From contig CALNWN010000011.1 of the NCBI GenBank assembly GCA_940746715.1, positions 1 through 64,000 of the forward strand: a DNA stretch of 64,000 nt, read 5' to 3'. How positions within the stretch are numbered: the first letter of the stretch is position 1; every line of letters starts with the position of its first letter. Source of the DNA: an uncultured Paraburkholderia sp. (GTDB lineage: Bacteria; Pseudomonadota; Gammaproteobacteria; Burkholderiales; Burkholderiaceae). A program made the translations under genes and the position numbers. The notes under the pieces were generated by a model. The model saw nothing but the letters and a program-made list of their open reading frames with translations, was not told where the DNA came from and did no database searches. Below, piece after piece: positions 38,287 to 47,118 of this stretch.

Positions 38287-38853
38287 TCAATGGCCCGCGA
38301 AACTCGTCACCGTATAAAGCGGCAAACCGCCGCCCGCGAGCAGCTTCGAGCCGCCGAGGTCCGGCAAATCGATAATCGCGGCGCCTTCCACGACCACGGC
38401 GCCGAGCCGCTCGAGCAGAATCTTGCCGGCCATCATCGTGCCGCCGGTCGCAATCAGATCGTCGACGATCACCACGCGGTCGCCCGGCTTGCACGCGTCC
38501 TCGTGAATTTCCACAGTGGCCGTGCCGTACTCGATCTCATACGATTGCGACGCGCGCTTGTAGGGCAGTTTGCCCGCCTTGCGGATCGGAATGAAACCGA
38601 GGTTCAGTTCATACGCGAGAATCGGCCCGATGATGAAGCCGCGCGCATCCAGTCCGGCGATATAGTCGAGCTTCGCGTCGATATAACGCTGCACGAACAG
38701 GTCGATCAGCACGCGCAGCGACTTCGGCTCGCGCAACAGCGGCGTAATGTCGCGGAACTGCACGCCCGGCTGCGGCCAGTCGGCAACCGTGCGAATGTGA
38801 CTCTTGATGTAGTCGGCCGCGTTGAGCGGCGCGCTCGCAAGCGCGTTTGACAT
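38287..38853 (-). CDS. apt: Adenine phosphoribosyltransferase
   Basis: Intact 188-residue enzyme from ATG 38853 with GGAG upstream. Core features: QFRDITPLL, AGLDARGFIIGPILA, the flexible-loop segment KLPYKR, and the PRPP-binding motif VVIVDDLIATGGTM near residue 128. It converts adenine and PRPP to AMP in purine salvage. A perfect palindrome (38866-38883) precedes the ribosome binding site. It lies between the LysE gene downstream and the antiporter gene upstream, all on the minus strand. Confidence 0.95.
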   Translation of the reverse strand: MSNALASAPLNAADYIKSHIRTVADWPQPGVQFRDITPLLREPKSLRVLIDLFVQRYIDAKLDYIAGLDARGFIIGPILAYELNLGFIPIRKAGKLPYKRASQSYEIEYGTATVEIHEDACKPGDRVVIVDDLIATGGTMMAGKILLERLGAVVVEGAAIIDLPDLGGSKLLAGGGLPLYTVTSFAGH

Positions 38854-38865
38854 GATGTCTCCGGA

Positions 38866-38883
38866 TGGACCTCGCGAGGTCCA
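38866..38883. other. Perfect 18-bp palindrome just upstream of apt ribosome site
   Basis: TGGACCTCG followed by CGAGGTCCA. It lies three bases from the GGAG of apt. It may end antiporter transcripts or affect apt translation; there is no T-run. Confidence 0.4.
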
Positions 38884-38932
38884 ATGAAAAGCTGAAATCA
38901 GCGGCGGCCGGGCGAGCCGGGCCGCACCTGAG

Positions 38933-40933
38933 CTACGCCGCGGCGGCGCCCGCGCGGCGGTGTTTCGAGAGCCGCTCCTCGGCTTGCGCCAGTTGCTCTG
39001 GCAAGCCGCGTAGGACGACGATGTCGCTCGCGCGCAGCTTGGTCGACGGGTCCGGCTCCACGCCGCGAATGCCGTGCCGGCGAATCGCGGTGACTTCCAC
39101 GCCGAGTTCGTAGAGGCCGAGGTCGGCGAGCGTGCGGCCGACCGCGTCGGCGTTTTCGTCGACCGGGACCGATTGTAGCCGCACCTGTTCGTGGCCGTCG
39201 TCGTCCATGTCGTCGGCGCCGTGGAAGTAGCCGCGCAACAGCGCATAGCGTTCGTCGCGCATTTCCTCCACGCGGCGCACCACGCGGCGCATCGGCACGC
39301 CCATCACGACCAGCGTGTGCGAGGCGAGCATCAGGCTGCCCTCGACGATCTCCGGAATCACCTCGGTCGCGCCCGCGGCCAGCAGCTTTTCCAGATCGGC
39401 GTCGTCGACAGTACGAACGATCACCGGCAAAGTGGGTTCCAGTTCGTGGATGTTGTGCAGCACACGCAATGCCGATGGCGTGTTCGCATACGTGATCGCA
39501 ATCGCCGCGGCGCGGTGAATGCTCGCCGCGAGCAGCGACTCGCGCCGCCCGGCGTCGCCGAACACGACGGATTCGCCCGCCGTCGCGGCTGCCTGCACGC
39601 GGTCCGGGTCGAGGTCGAGCGCGACATACGACAAACCTTCGTGTTCGAGCATGCGCGCGAGGTTCTGCCCGGAGCGGCCGTAACCGCAAATGATCACGTG
39701 GCCGCTCTGCTTCAGGCTCTGTGTGGCGATGCGCGTCATCTGCAACGACTGCATCATCCATTCAGTGGACGACAGGCGCAGCACGATGCGGTCCGCGTTC
39801 TGGATCAGGAACGGCGCGGCGAGCATCGACAGCAGCATCGCCGCGAGAATGGCCTGGAGCAGCGTGGCGTCGACGAGATGTTTGTCGAGAATCAGATTCA
39901 GCAGCACGAAACCGAACTCGCCCGCTTGCGCGAGGCCGATGCCGGTGCGCATGGCAACACCCGACGACGCGCCGAACAGGCGCGAAAGCCCCGTGATCAT
40001 CACCGCCTTCAGCAAGGTCGGACCGATCAGGAAGCCGAGCACGATCAGCGGATGCTGCCAGATCACGCGCTGATTCAGCAGCATGCCTGTGATAATGAAG
40101 AAGAGCCCGAGCAGCACGTCGCGAAACGGCTTGATGTCCTCCTCCACCTGATGGCGGTACGGCGTCTCAGCAATCAGCATGCCGGCGATGAACGCGCCGA
40201 GCGCGAGCGAGAGGCCAAACTTGTCCGTGATGAACGCCGAGCCGAGCGTGACGAGCAGCAGGTTGAGAATGAACAGTTCCTGCGAGCGGCGCCGCGCGAC
40301 CACGTTGAACCAGCGCGTCATGAAACGCTGCCCGACGATCAGGAGCAGCGACAGCGCGACGACAATCTTGATCGCCGCGACGCCGAGCGCATTGACGAGG
40401 TCTTTGGAATCGCCGCCTAGCGCCGAAATGATGATAAGAGGCGGCACCACCGCCAGATCCTGGAACAGCAGCACACCGAAGATATTGCGGCCGTGCTCGG
40501 TCTCGATTTCGAGGCGCTCCGCGAGCATCTTGCTGACAATCGCCGTGGACGACATGGCGAGCGCGCCGCCGAGCGCGATGCTCACCTGCCACTTGATGTG
40601 CACCCAGCGCTCGAACACGAAGCCGAGCGTCACCGCGACCGCGATCGTGCCGAGCACCTGCAGGAGGCCCAAACCGAACGCGAGCCGACGCATGGAGCGC
40701 AATTTGGCGAGCGAAAACTCGAGGCCGATGGAAAACATCAGGAATACGACGCCGAATTCCGCGAGGTTCTGGGCGCCGACGGAATCCGGCACGAGGCCGA
40801 GCGCATTCGGTCCGACCAGAATGCCGACGGTCAGATAGCCGAGCATCGGCGGAAGATTCAGAAAGCGAAAAATCACCACCCCCGCTACCGAAGCCAGCAG
40901 CAGGAACAGCGTCATTTCCAGCGGGGAAATCAT
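38933..40933 (-). CDS. Monovalent cation:proton antiporter, CPA2 (KefB/C-like)
   Basis: Intact 666-residue protein from ATG 40933; the open frame extends far upstream but only as an antisense shadow of kdsD. Residues 1-380 form the CPA2 exchanger (GVVIFRFLNLPPMLGYLTVGILVGPNALG; FGVVFLMFSIGLEFSLAKLR; IALGGALAMSSTAIVSKML), 410-530 an RCK nucleotide-binding domain (HVIICGYGRSGQNLARMLEHEG) and 575-660 a TrkA-C ligand domain (DIVVLRGLPEQLAQAEERL). It probably exchanges K+ or Na+ for protons under nucleotide control. Divergent from kdsD. Confidence 0.9.
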   Translation of the reverse strand: MISPLEMTLFLLLASVAGVVIFRFLNLPPMLGYLTVGILVGPNALGLVPDSVGAQNLAEFGVVFLMFSIGLEFSLAKLRSMRRLAFGLGLLQVLGTIAVAVTLGFVFERWVHIKWQVSIALGGALAMSSTAIVSKMLAERLEIETEHGRNIFGVLLFQDLAVVPPLIIISALGGDSKDLVNALGVAAIKIVVALSLLLIVGQRFMTRWFNVVARRRSQELFILNLLLVTLGSAFITDKFGLSLALGAFIAGMLIAETPYRHQVEEDIKPFRDVLLGLFFIITGMLLNQRVIWQHPLIVLGFLIGPTLLKAVMITGLSRLFGASSGVAMRTGIGLAQAGEFGFVLLNLILDKHLVDATLLQAILAAMLLSMLAAPFLIQNADRIVLRLSSTEWMMQSLQMTRIATQSLKQSGHVIICGYGRSGQNLARMLEHEGLSYVALDLDPDRVQAAATAGESVVFGDAGRRESLLAASIHRAAAIAITYANTPSALRVLHNIHELEPTLPVIVRTVDDADLEKLLAAGATEVIPEIVEGSLMLASHTLVVMGVPMRRVVRRVEEMRDERYALLRGYFHGADDMDDDGHEQVRLQSVPVDENADAVGRTLADLGLYELGVEVTAIRRHGIRGVEPDPSTKLRASDIVVLRGLPEQLAQAEERLSKHRRAGAAAA

Positions 40934-41092
40934 CGGCAAAAACGCATGGGTGAAGCGTTCTCGTTCGTCAGCGGAACCGCGCACGCAAGAGGCCGTGCGA
41001 CAAGGTTGAGGGGCCGTTACAGGGGGCGATAAAAGAAGCCAATGAAGCCAGCAGTCTTGCACAGCAGGCCCGGCGCGGCGAACAAGCGCCTT

Positions 41093-41101
41093 TGCTATAC
41101 T
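41093..41101 (+). promoter_or_regulatory. Extended -10 promoter immediately before kdsD
   Basis: TG-C-TATACT is an extended -10 element ending only seven bases before the kdsD ATG (41108), so a transcript starting at the usual distance would have little or no leader. No Shine-Dalgarno is seen. Confidence 0.5.
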
Positions 41102-41107
41102 TCGCGA

Positions 41108-42091
41108 ATGATAGCGAAAATCAATGGCGACCGGGCACTTGCGCTCGCTCGCGACGTGCTCGACATCGAAGCGGACGCCGTGCGCGCGCTTCGCGATCAA
41201 CTCGACGGCGCCTTCGTCGGGGCGGTGGATTTCATCCTCGGCTGCCGTGGGCGTGTGGTCGTCTCCGGCATCGGCAAATCGGGGCACGTGGCGCGCAAGC
41301 TCGCGGCCACGCTCGCGAGCACGGGCACCCCGGCCTTTTTCGTGCACCCGGCCGAAGCAAGCCACGGTGACCTCGGCATGGTCACTGCGGACGACGTCTT
41401 CCTCGCGCTCTCCAATTCCGGTGAAACGGAAGAACTCGTCGCGATCCTGCCGCTCATCAAACGAATTGGCGCAAAGCTGATTGCAATGACCGGGCGGCCA
41501 GGGTCGAGCCTTGCAAAACTCGCCGACGTGCATCTGAATTCCGGCGTCGCCAAAGAAGCCTGTCCGATGAATCTTGCGCCCACCGCGAGCACCACCGCAG
41601 CGCTTGCGCTCGGCGACGCGCTCGCGGTCGCGGTGCTCGACGCACGCGGCTTCGGCCGCGACGACTTCGCGCGCTCGCATCCGGGCGGAGCGCTCGGCCG
41701 GCGCCTGCTCACTTATGTGAGCGACGTGATGCGCACCGGCGACCAGGTGCCGAAAGTCACGCCCGAGGCGACCGTGCGCGACGCGCTGTTCCAGTTGACG
41801 GCCAAGCGCATGGGCATGACCGCGATCGTCGATCAGGACGATCGCGTGAAAGGCATTTTCACTGACGGCGACCTGCGCCGCGTGCTGGAGCGCGACGGTG
41901 ATTTCCGCGCGCTGTCCATCGCCGCGGTCATGACCACCGACCCGCGCACCATCGGTCCGGATCATCTCGCCGTGGAAGCCGTGGAACTGATGGAGCGCCA
42001 TCGCATCAATCAGATGCTGGTCGTCGACGAAGCAGGCAAGCTGATCGGCGCACTGAACATGCACGACCTGTTCTCGAAAAAGGTGATCTGA
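41108..42091 (+). CDS. kdsD: D-arabinose-5-phosphate isomerase KdsD
   Basis: Intact 327-residue protein (MIAKINGDRALALARDVLDIEADAV). Residues 35-170 form a SIS isomerase domain (GRVVVSGIGKSGHVARKLAATLASTGTPAFFVHPAEASHGDLGMV) and 205-325 two CBS domains. It converts ribulose-5-phosphate to arabinose-5-phosphate, the first step of KDO synthesis for lipopolysaccharide. The start is chosen by family alignment; the frame opens 22 codons earlier but those lack conserved sequence. First gene of the kdsD-kdsC-lptC-lptA-lptB operon. Confidence 0.95.
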   Translation: MIAKINGDRALALARDVLDIEADAVRALRDQLDGAFVGAVDFILGCRGRVVVSGIGKSGHVARKLAATLASTGTPAFFVHPAEASHGDLGMVTADDVFLALSNSGETEELVAILPLIKRIGAKLIAMTGRPGSSLAKLADVHLNSGVAKEACPMNLAPTASTTAALALGDALAVAVLDARGFGRDDFARSHPGGALGRRLLTYVSDVMRTGDQVPKVTPEATVRDALFQLTAKRMGMTAIVDQDDRVKGIFTDGDLRRVLERDGDFRALSIAAVMTTDPRTIGPDHLAVEAVELMERHRINQMLVVDEAGKLIGALNMHDLFSKKVI

Positions 42092-42132
42092 TAGCCGTCC
42101 CGCCCCCAACCGCTACCGAACGCGCGAGCCGC

Positions 42133-42651
42133 GTGAAGCTCATGATTTTCGACGTCGACGGCGTGCTGACCGACGGCGGCCTGCTCTTCACGGCGGAAGG
42201 CGACACGATGAAAGGCTTCAATTCCATGGACGGCCACGGCATGAAGCTGCTCCGCCAGGCCGGCATTGAAACGGCGATCATCACCGGGCGCAAGTCGGGC
42301 ATCGTCGCGGCGCGCGCGAAAGAAATGCACATCACGCACGTGTATCAGGGCGTCGAGAACAAGCCGCAGGCATTCGCGGATCTGCTCGAAGCGACCGGCA
42401 TGAGCGCCGAGGAATGCGGCTACATGGGCGACGACTGGGTCGATCTCGGCGTGATGCTGAAGGTCGGCTTCGCGGCGGCGCCGGCCAATTCGCATCCGGA
42501 AGTGATCGCACGGGCGCACTGGGTCAGCGAGGCGCGCGGCGGCCACGGCGCCGCACGTGAAGTATGCGACACCCTGCTGCGCGCGCAGCACAAGTACGAG
42601 GCGCTGCTCGCGGCCGCCTGTAGCGGCGAACAGCGGGGCCTCGTCGGATGA
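42133..42651 (+). CDS. kdsC: 3-deoxy-D-manno-octulosonate 8-phosphate phosphatase KdsC
   Basis: HAD-superfamily phosphatase with the nucleophile motif DVDGVLTDGG, then AIITGRKSGIVAARAKEM and GYMGDDWVDLGVML. It dephosphorylates KDO-8-P. GTG 42133 gives 172 residues. The family frame continues upstream as AVPPPTATERASR to codon 42091-42093, which reads ATA where a start overlapping the kdsD stop would be ATG (TGATAG against the expected TGATGG). The natural start may be mutated; GTG 42133 or a rare ATA start could serve. Otherwise the frame is undamaged, and its stop overlaps lptC. Confidence 0.9.
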   Translation: MKLMIFDVDGVLTDGGLLFTAEGDTMKGFNSMDGHGMKLLRQAGIETAIITGRKSGIVAARAKEMHITHVYQGVENKPQAFADLLEATGMSAEECGYMGDDWVDLGVMLKVGFAAAPANSHPEVIARAHWVSEARGGHGAAREVCDTLLRAQHKYEALLAAACSGEQRGLVG

Positions 42652-43259
42652 ATAACACGTTCCGCCTGACTTCGCTGATTCCGCTCGTCGCCATGGCCGC
42701 CCTCGCGGGCTTTACGTGGTGGCTGCTGCAAGCCACGCTGCCGCGGCAGAACGAAGGCGCGGTGCGTCCGAAGGAACACACGCCGGATTACTTCGCCGAC
42801 AATTTTTCGGTTTCCGAACTCGATCAGTCGGGCTCCACGCAGTATCGGCTAACCGCGCAGTCGCTGATTCATTATGAAGACGACGAACTGAGCGACCTCG
42901 TCAAGCCGGCCATGCGCGCGTTCCAGCCCGGCAAGCCCGTCGTCACCGCGACGGGCGACACGGGCAAGGTGAACGGCGACGCGTCCATCGTCGACCTGTA
43001 CGGCAACGCCCGCATCCTGCGCGCGGCCGGCTACGGCGATCCGCAGATGCAGGCCGATTCCGAGCATTTCCGCGTGCTCGTGAACGACGATGTGATCGAG
43101 ACGGCAAAGCCGGTTAAACTCCAGCGCGGCATGTCCATAATGACTGCCTGCGGCATGAACTACAACAACGTCACCCGGGTCATGAAGCTCTTCGGCAATG
43201 TGAAAGGCGCGATTGCCGCGTCCGACGCCGGCGGCAGCTCGCCGAGGCAACCCGGGTAA
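42648..43259 (+). CDS. lptC: LPS export ABC transporter periplasmic protein LptC
   Basis: Intact 203-residue protein with one N-terminal helix (FRLTSLIPLVAMAALAGFTWWLLQ, residues 5-28) and a periplasmic beta-jellyroll (PDYFADNFSVSELDQSGSTQYRLTAQSLIHY). ATG 42648 overlaps the kdsC stop (ATGA). LptC receives LPS from LptBFG and passes it to LptA. Gene order and topology support the call. Confidence 0.92.
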   Translation: MNNTFRLTSLIPLVAMAALAGFTWWLLQATLPRQNEGAVRPKEHTPDYFADNFSVSELDQSGSTQYRLTAQSLIHYEDDELSDLVKPAMRAFQPGKPVVTATGDTGKVNGDASIVDLYGNARILRAAGYGDPQMQADSEHFRVLVNDDVIETAKPVKLQRGMSIMTACGMNYNNVTRVMKLFGNVKGAIAASDAGGSSPRQPG

Positions 43260-43279
43260 TCCCATTCCAGCGTGACTGC

Positions 43280-43948
43280 ATGAACGAATCGTTCCCCCGT
43301 TTTGATACCGGCCGCGCGCGCACCCTGTCCGCGTGCCGCACCGGACTCGCTGCGCTGCTGGTCGCCTTGCCGCTCGCCGGCTTCGCGCCGCTCGCGCACG
43401 CGGACCGCGCCGACAAGGACAAGCCGCTTAACATCGAAGCGGACAACATGACTTACGACGACCTGAAGCAGGTCAACATCTTCACCGGCCATGTGGTCGC
43501 CACGAAGGGCACGATCGTGATCAAGGCCGACCGTGTCGAAGTGACGCAGGATCCGCAGGGCTATCAGTACGCAACCGGCACGTCGAGCGGCGGCAACCTG
43601 TCGTATTTCCGCCAGAAGCGCGAGGGCCTCGACGAATATATTGAAGGCACGGCCGTTCGCATCGACTACGACGGCAAGCAGGATCTGACCACGCTCACCA
43701 CGAATGCGACGGTCAAGCGCCTGCAAGGGCTCTCGACGGTGATGGATCAGGTGCACGGCAGCGTCATCACGTATGACGGCCAGAAGGACTTCTATACCGC
43801 GAAGGCGAAGGACGTCGCCGGGCCGGGCAACCCGACCGGCCGCGTGCGCGCCATGCTGTCGCCGCGCAACGGCGGCGCGGCGCCGCTGAACGGCGCGTCG
43901 GCCACGCTCGCGCCGTCCACCACGATTCAGGGAGCGCCGAATCAGTGA
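43280..43948 (+). CDS. lptA: LPS transport periplasmic protein LptA
   Basis: Intact 222-residue protein: signal peptide (RTGLAALLVALPLAGFAPLAHA, cleavage near residue 42) then the OstA-like jellyroll (KPLNIEADNMTYDDLKQVNIFTGHVVATKGTIVIKADRVEV). It forms the bridge carrying LPS across the periplasm. The C-terminal tail after about residue 185 is Gly/Ala-rich and probably disordered. Its 3' end overlaps the lptB GTG. Confidence 0.93.
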   Translation: MNESFPRFDTGRARTLSACRTGLAALLVALPLAGFAPLAHADRADKDKPLNIEADNMTYDDLKQVNIFTGHVVATKGTIVIKADRVEVTQDPQGYQYATGTSSGGNLSYFRQKREGLDEYIEGTAVRIDYDGKQDLTTLTTNATVKRLQGLSTVMDQVHGSVITYDGQKDFYTAKAKDVAGPGNPTGRVRAMLSPRNGGAAPLNGASATLAPSTTIQGAPNQ

Positions 43949-44730
43949 GCACTTCCGCGTCCCTCCCCAATCGCAAGCCGGCCGGCACGAGTAGTTCGCT
44001 GGTCGTACGGAATCTGAAAAAGCGTTACGGTTCGCGCACGGTCGTCAAAGACGTTTCTCTCGATGTGAAAAGGGGCGAAGTGGTCGGCCTGCTCGGCCCG
44101 AACGGCGCGGGCAAGACCACGTCGTTCTATATGATCGTCGGCCTCGTGCCGCTCGATGCCGGCGAAATCGACCTGGACGGCAAGTCCATCAGCCTTTTGC
44201 CCATCCACAAGCGGGCGTCGCTCGGGCTGTCGTATCTGCCGCAGGAAGCGTCCGTGTTCCGCAAGCTTTCCGTCGAGGAAAACATTCGCGCCGTGCTCGA
44301 ACTGCAGCACGAGGAAAACGGCAGGCGCCTGTCCAAAGACGCGATCAGGAACCGCACCGAAGCCTTGCTGGACGAGCTGCAGATCGCGCATTTGCGTGAG
44401 AATCCGGCGCTTTCGCTGTCGGGCGGCGAGCGCCGCCGCGTGGAAATCGCGCGGGCGCTCGCCACCAATCCGAGCTTCATTCTGCTCGACGAACCGTTCG
44501 CGGGCGTCGACCCGATCGCGGTGCTGGAAATCCAGAAGATCGTCAAATTTCTGAAGCAACGCAATATTGGCGTGCTAATCACCGACCACAATGTGCGCGA
44601 GACGCTCGGCATCTGCGATCACGCGTACATAATCAGCGACGGCAGCGTGCTCGCAGCCGGCGCGCCGAGCGAAATCATCGAAAACGAAAGCGTGCGGCGC
44701 GTCTATCTCGGCGAGCATTTCCGCATGTAA
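43945..44730 (+). CDS. lptB: LPS export ABC transporter ATP-binding protein LptB
   Basis: Intact 261-residue ATPase starting at GTG 43945, overlapping the lptA stop (GTGA). Walker A GPNGAGKTTSF, signature LSLSGGERRRVEIARAL, Walker B FILLDEPFAGVDPIAV and switch His (ITDHNVRE) are all present. It powers LPS extraction from the inner membrane with LptFG, encoded elsewhere. An N-terminal extension of about 20 residues (MSTSASLPNRKPAGTSSS) precedes the domain. Confidence 0.96.
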   Translation: MSTSASLPNRKPAGTSSSLVVRNLKKRYGSRTVVKDVSLDVKRGEVVGLLGPNGAGKTTSFYMIVGLVPLDAGEIDLDGKSISLLPIHKRASLGLSYLPQEASVFRKLSVEENIRAVLELQHEENGRRLSKDAIRNRTEALLDELQIAHLRENPALSLSGGERRRVEIARALATNPSFILLDEPFAGVDPIAVLEIQKIVKFLKQRNIGVLITDHNVRETLGICDHAYIISDGSVLAAGAPSEIIENESVRRVYLGEHFRM

Positions 44731-44808
44731 GCGCAGGTGGGATCCGGCCGGGCGGTGGCCCGTTGCGAGCTTATTTGCGGCTCGCTTGCGGCCACTCGCC
44801 GCCCATTT

Positions 44809-44874
44809 TTGGCCCGTTTTTGGCTCGTTTTCAGGCCGTTTTCAGCCCGCTTTTAGCCCGCTTCCAGCGCGTTT
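44809..44874. repeat. Degenerate tandem repeat, six units of exactly 11 bp
   Basis: Units ttggcccgttt, ttggctcgttt, tcaggccgttt, tcagcccgctt, ttagcccgctt and ccagcgcgttt run without gaps between lptB and rpoN. T-runs recur every 11 bp, close to a helical turn. The consensus resembles the array at 6279-6361. Confidence 0.65.
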
Positions 44875-45014
44875 GCGGGCTTCGTTCCCGTGCATTTCTG
44901 ACCGTCCGGCGCGCGCCCGGCGTCGCCACAGGCGCGCCCATAGGTAATTGCGATTCGCAAGGTATCGCGGTCGTGGCAAACTCTCTACAATGAATCTGAA
45001 CTTGCCATGAAAGC

Positions 45015-46529
45015 ATGAAAACCAGCCTCCAACTCTGCCTATCGCAGCATCTTGCGTTGACCCCGCAACTGCAGCAGTCCATCCGGCTGCTTCAGCTGTC
45101 TACGCTCGAACTGCAGCAGGAAGTGGCCACCGCGATCTCGCAGAACCCGCTCCTCGAGAACGAGGACGACTGGATCGCGAGCCCGCTTCGCGTGGCGGCC
45201 GACGGCTCGCTGATCGCGCAGGCGCCCGGCTCCGCCACCCCGCCCGACCAGATGGGCGGCAACGGCTCGTCGTCCACGAGCAGCAGCGAGCGCTCGGAGA
45301 ACGGCGAGCCGCAAGGCGTGGACGAGTACAACGGCCTCTCGGGCGACGGCAACGGCGACGCGTCGCAATGGAATCTCGACGACTACGGCCGCTCCGGCAA
45401 CGCCTCGGACGACGACGACCTGCCGCCGCTGCAAATTCACGAATCGAGTACTTCGCTGCGCGATCACCTGATGGCGCAATTGCGCGTCACGCAGGCCGGT
45501 CAGCGCGACCGGGCGCTCGTCACGTTTCTGATCGAATCGCTCGACGACGACGGCTATCTCGCCGCCACCCTCGAAGAAGTGCTCGCGGACCTGCCCGAAG
45601 AGCTGGAAGTCGAACTCGACGAACTGAACGCGGCGCTAGCGCTGCTGCACAGCTTCGACCCCGCGGGCATCGGGGCGCGCTCCGCGTCCGAGTGCCTGAA
45701 GCTGCAATTGCTGCGGCTCGAGCCGTCGCCCACGCGCGCGCTCGCGCTCGACATCGTTGCCCATTATCTGAAACTGCTCGCCGCGCGCGATTTCACGCGC
45801 CTGCGCAAGCATCTGAAAGCAAGCGACGACGACCTGCGCGACGCCCACGCGCTGATCCGCTCGCTCGAGCCGTTCCCGGGCGCGGCCTACGGCAAGGCCG
45901 AAGCGGATTACGTCGTGCCGGACATCATGGTGCGTAAAACCGCGCAGGGGTGGCAGGCCGAACTCAATCCCGAAGTGTTGCCGAAACTGCGCATCAACCA
46001 CCTGTACGCCAATATTTTGCGCAACAACCGGGGCGATCCCGGCAGCGGTTCGTTGCGCCAGCAACTGCAGAAAGCGCGCTGGCTGATCAAAAATATCCAG
46101 CAGCGTTTCGAAACAATCCTGCGTGTCGCGCAAGTCATTGTCGAGCGTCAAAAGAGCTTTTTTGTGCACGGCGAAATTGCCATGCGCCCCTTGGTTTTGC
46201 GAGAAATTGCTGATACGCTGGGCCTACACGAGTCAACTGTCTCGCGTGTGACAACCGGTAAGTACATGCTCACCCCGTTCGGGACGCTCGAGTTCAAATA
46301 CTTCTTCGGTTCGCATGTTTCGACGGATACGGGCGGCGCGGCGTCTTCAACGGCCATTCGCGCGCTCATCAAGCAACTGATAGGAGCGGAAAACGCAAAA
46401 ACGCCTCTCTCAGACAGCCGCATAGCCGAACTGCTGGCGGAACAGGGCTTCGTGGTCGCACGGCGCACCGTGGCGAAATATCGCGAAGCGCTCAGGATTC
46501 CGGCAGTCAACCTGCGCAAGTCTCTGTAG
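45015..46529 (+). CDS. rpoN: RNA polymerase sigma-54 factor
   Basis: Intact 504-residue protein. Region I (residues 1-50, MKTSLQLCLSQHLALTPQLQQSIRLLQLSTLELQQEV) is the Gln/Leu-rich activator-interaction segment; residues 60-145 are acidic and variable; the core-binding and HTH domains follow (LGLHESTVSRVTTGKYM), and the RpoN box ARRTVAKYRE is at about 482-491. It directs transcription at -24/-12 promoters. Upstream are a dyad TTGCGATTCGCAA (44948-44960) and a -10-like TACAAT (44986-44991). It heads the hpf-ptsN cluster. Confidence 0.97.
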   Translation: MKTSLQLCLSQHLALTPQLQQSIRLLQLSTLELQQEVATAISQNPLLENEDDWIASPLRVAADGSLIAQAPGSATPPDQMGGNGSSSTSSSERSENGEPQGVDEYNGLSGDGNGDASQWNLDDYGRSGNASDDDDLPPLQIHESSTSLRDHLMAQLRVTQAGQRDRALVTFLIESLDDDGYLAATLEEVLADLPEELEVELDELNAALALLHSFDPAGIGARSASECLKLQLLRLEPSPTRALALDIVAHYLKLLAARDFTRLRKHLKASDDDLRDAHALIRSLEPFPGAAYGKAEADYVVPDIMVRKTAQGWQAELNPEVLPKLRINHLYANILRNNRGDPGSGSLRQQLQKARWLIKNIQQRFETILRVAQVIVERQKSFFVHGEIAMRPLVLREIADTLGLHESTVSRVTTGKYMLTPFGTLEFKYFFGSHVSTDTGGAASSTAIRALIKQLIGAENAKTPLSDSRIAELLAEQGFVVARRTVAKYREALRIPAVNLRKSL

Positions 46530-46700
46530 CCCGTCGCCTTCTGCGGCGAGCATTTACCGGCCGCTCCGCAAGTTGGCGGACAGGCCGGCCGATGCGACCT
46601 GCCAGTAGTCAGTCACCGGGGGGCGACTCAGGCAAGCCGACAGATCGACCGGACCTTTGTCATCGTGCGGACCAAGCGGCCACTAGCTTGGAGAAGCACT

Positions 46701-47057
46701 ATGAATCTGCAGATCAGTGGACACCACCTCGAAGTTACGCCTGCGTTGCGCGAATACGTGATCTCCAAATTGGATAGGGTGCTAAGACATTTCGATCAGG
46801 TCATCGACGGCAGTGTGGTCCTCTCGGTCGACAACCACAAGGAAAAGGAAAAGCGGCAAAAGGTTGAAATCAACCTGCATCTGAAGGGCAAGGACATTTT
46901 TGTCGAGAGCTGCGACAGCGACCTATACGCTGCAATCGATCTGATGATCGACAAGCTCGACCGGCAAGTGATCCGCCACAAGGATCGTCTGCAAGGCCAT
47001 CAGCACGAAGCGATCAAGAATCAACCGGCGCCACAACTGGACGTGCCGCCGCAGTAA
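46701..47057 (+). CDS. hpf: Ribosome hibernation-promoting factor
   Basis: Intact 118-residue protein of the short HPF/RaiA type (MNLQISGHHLEVTPALREYVISKLDRVLRHFDQVIDG; DSDLYAAIDLMIDKLDRQVIRHKDRLQGH). ATG 46701 follows GGAGAAGCACT. It binds the 30S decoding region in stationary phase and promotes 100S dimers. The rpoN-hpf-ptsN order is conserved in proteobacteria. A terminator follows. Confidence 0.93.
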   Translation: MNLQISGHHLEVTPALREYVISKLDRVLRHFDQVIDGSVVLSVDNHKEKEKRQKVEINLHLKGKDIFVESCDSDLYAAIDLMIDKLDRQVIRHKDRLQGHQHEAIKNQPAPQLDVPPQ

Positions 47058-47092
47058 GCGAATCCAGAAGAACTACTTCGGTTCGCTTAACG

Positions 47093-47118
47093 AAACCGCC
47101 CGCCACCGGGCGGTTTTT
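47093..47118 (+). terminator. Intrinsic terminator after hpf
   Basis: AAACCGCCC, loop GCCACC, GGGCGGTTT followed by T. Confidence 0.85.

Noticed and set aside
40934..42109. The antiporter reading frame continues open for nearly 400 codons antisense to kdsD (1058 codons in total).
   Set aside because: The extension has no family sequence and lies opposite an intact, clearly recognisable kdsD. Long antisense frames are common in high-GC DNA with strong third-position bias.
44948..44960. TTGCGATTCGCAA dyad upstream of rpoN as an operator.
   Set aside because: Perfect but short, and no adjacent regulator suggests a ligand or protein; kept only as a note in the rpoN entry.
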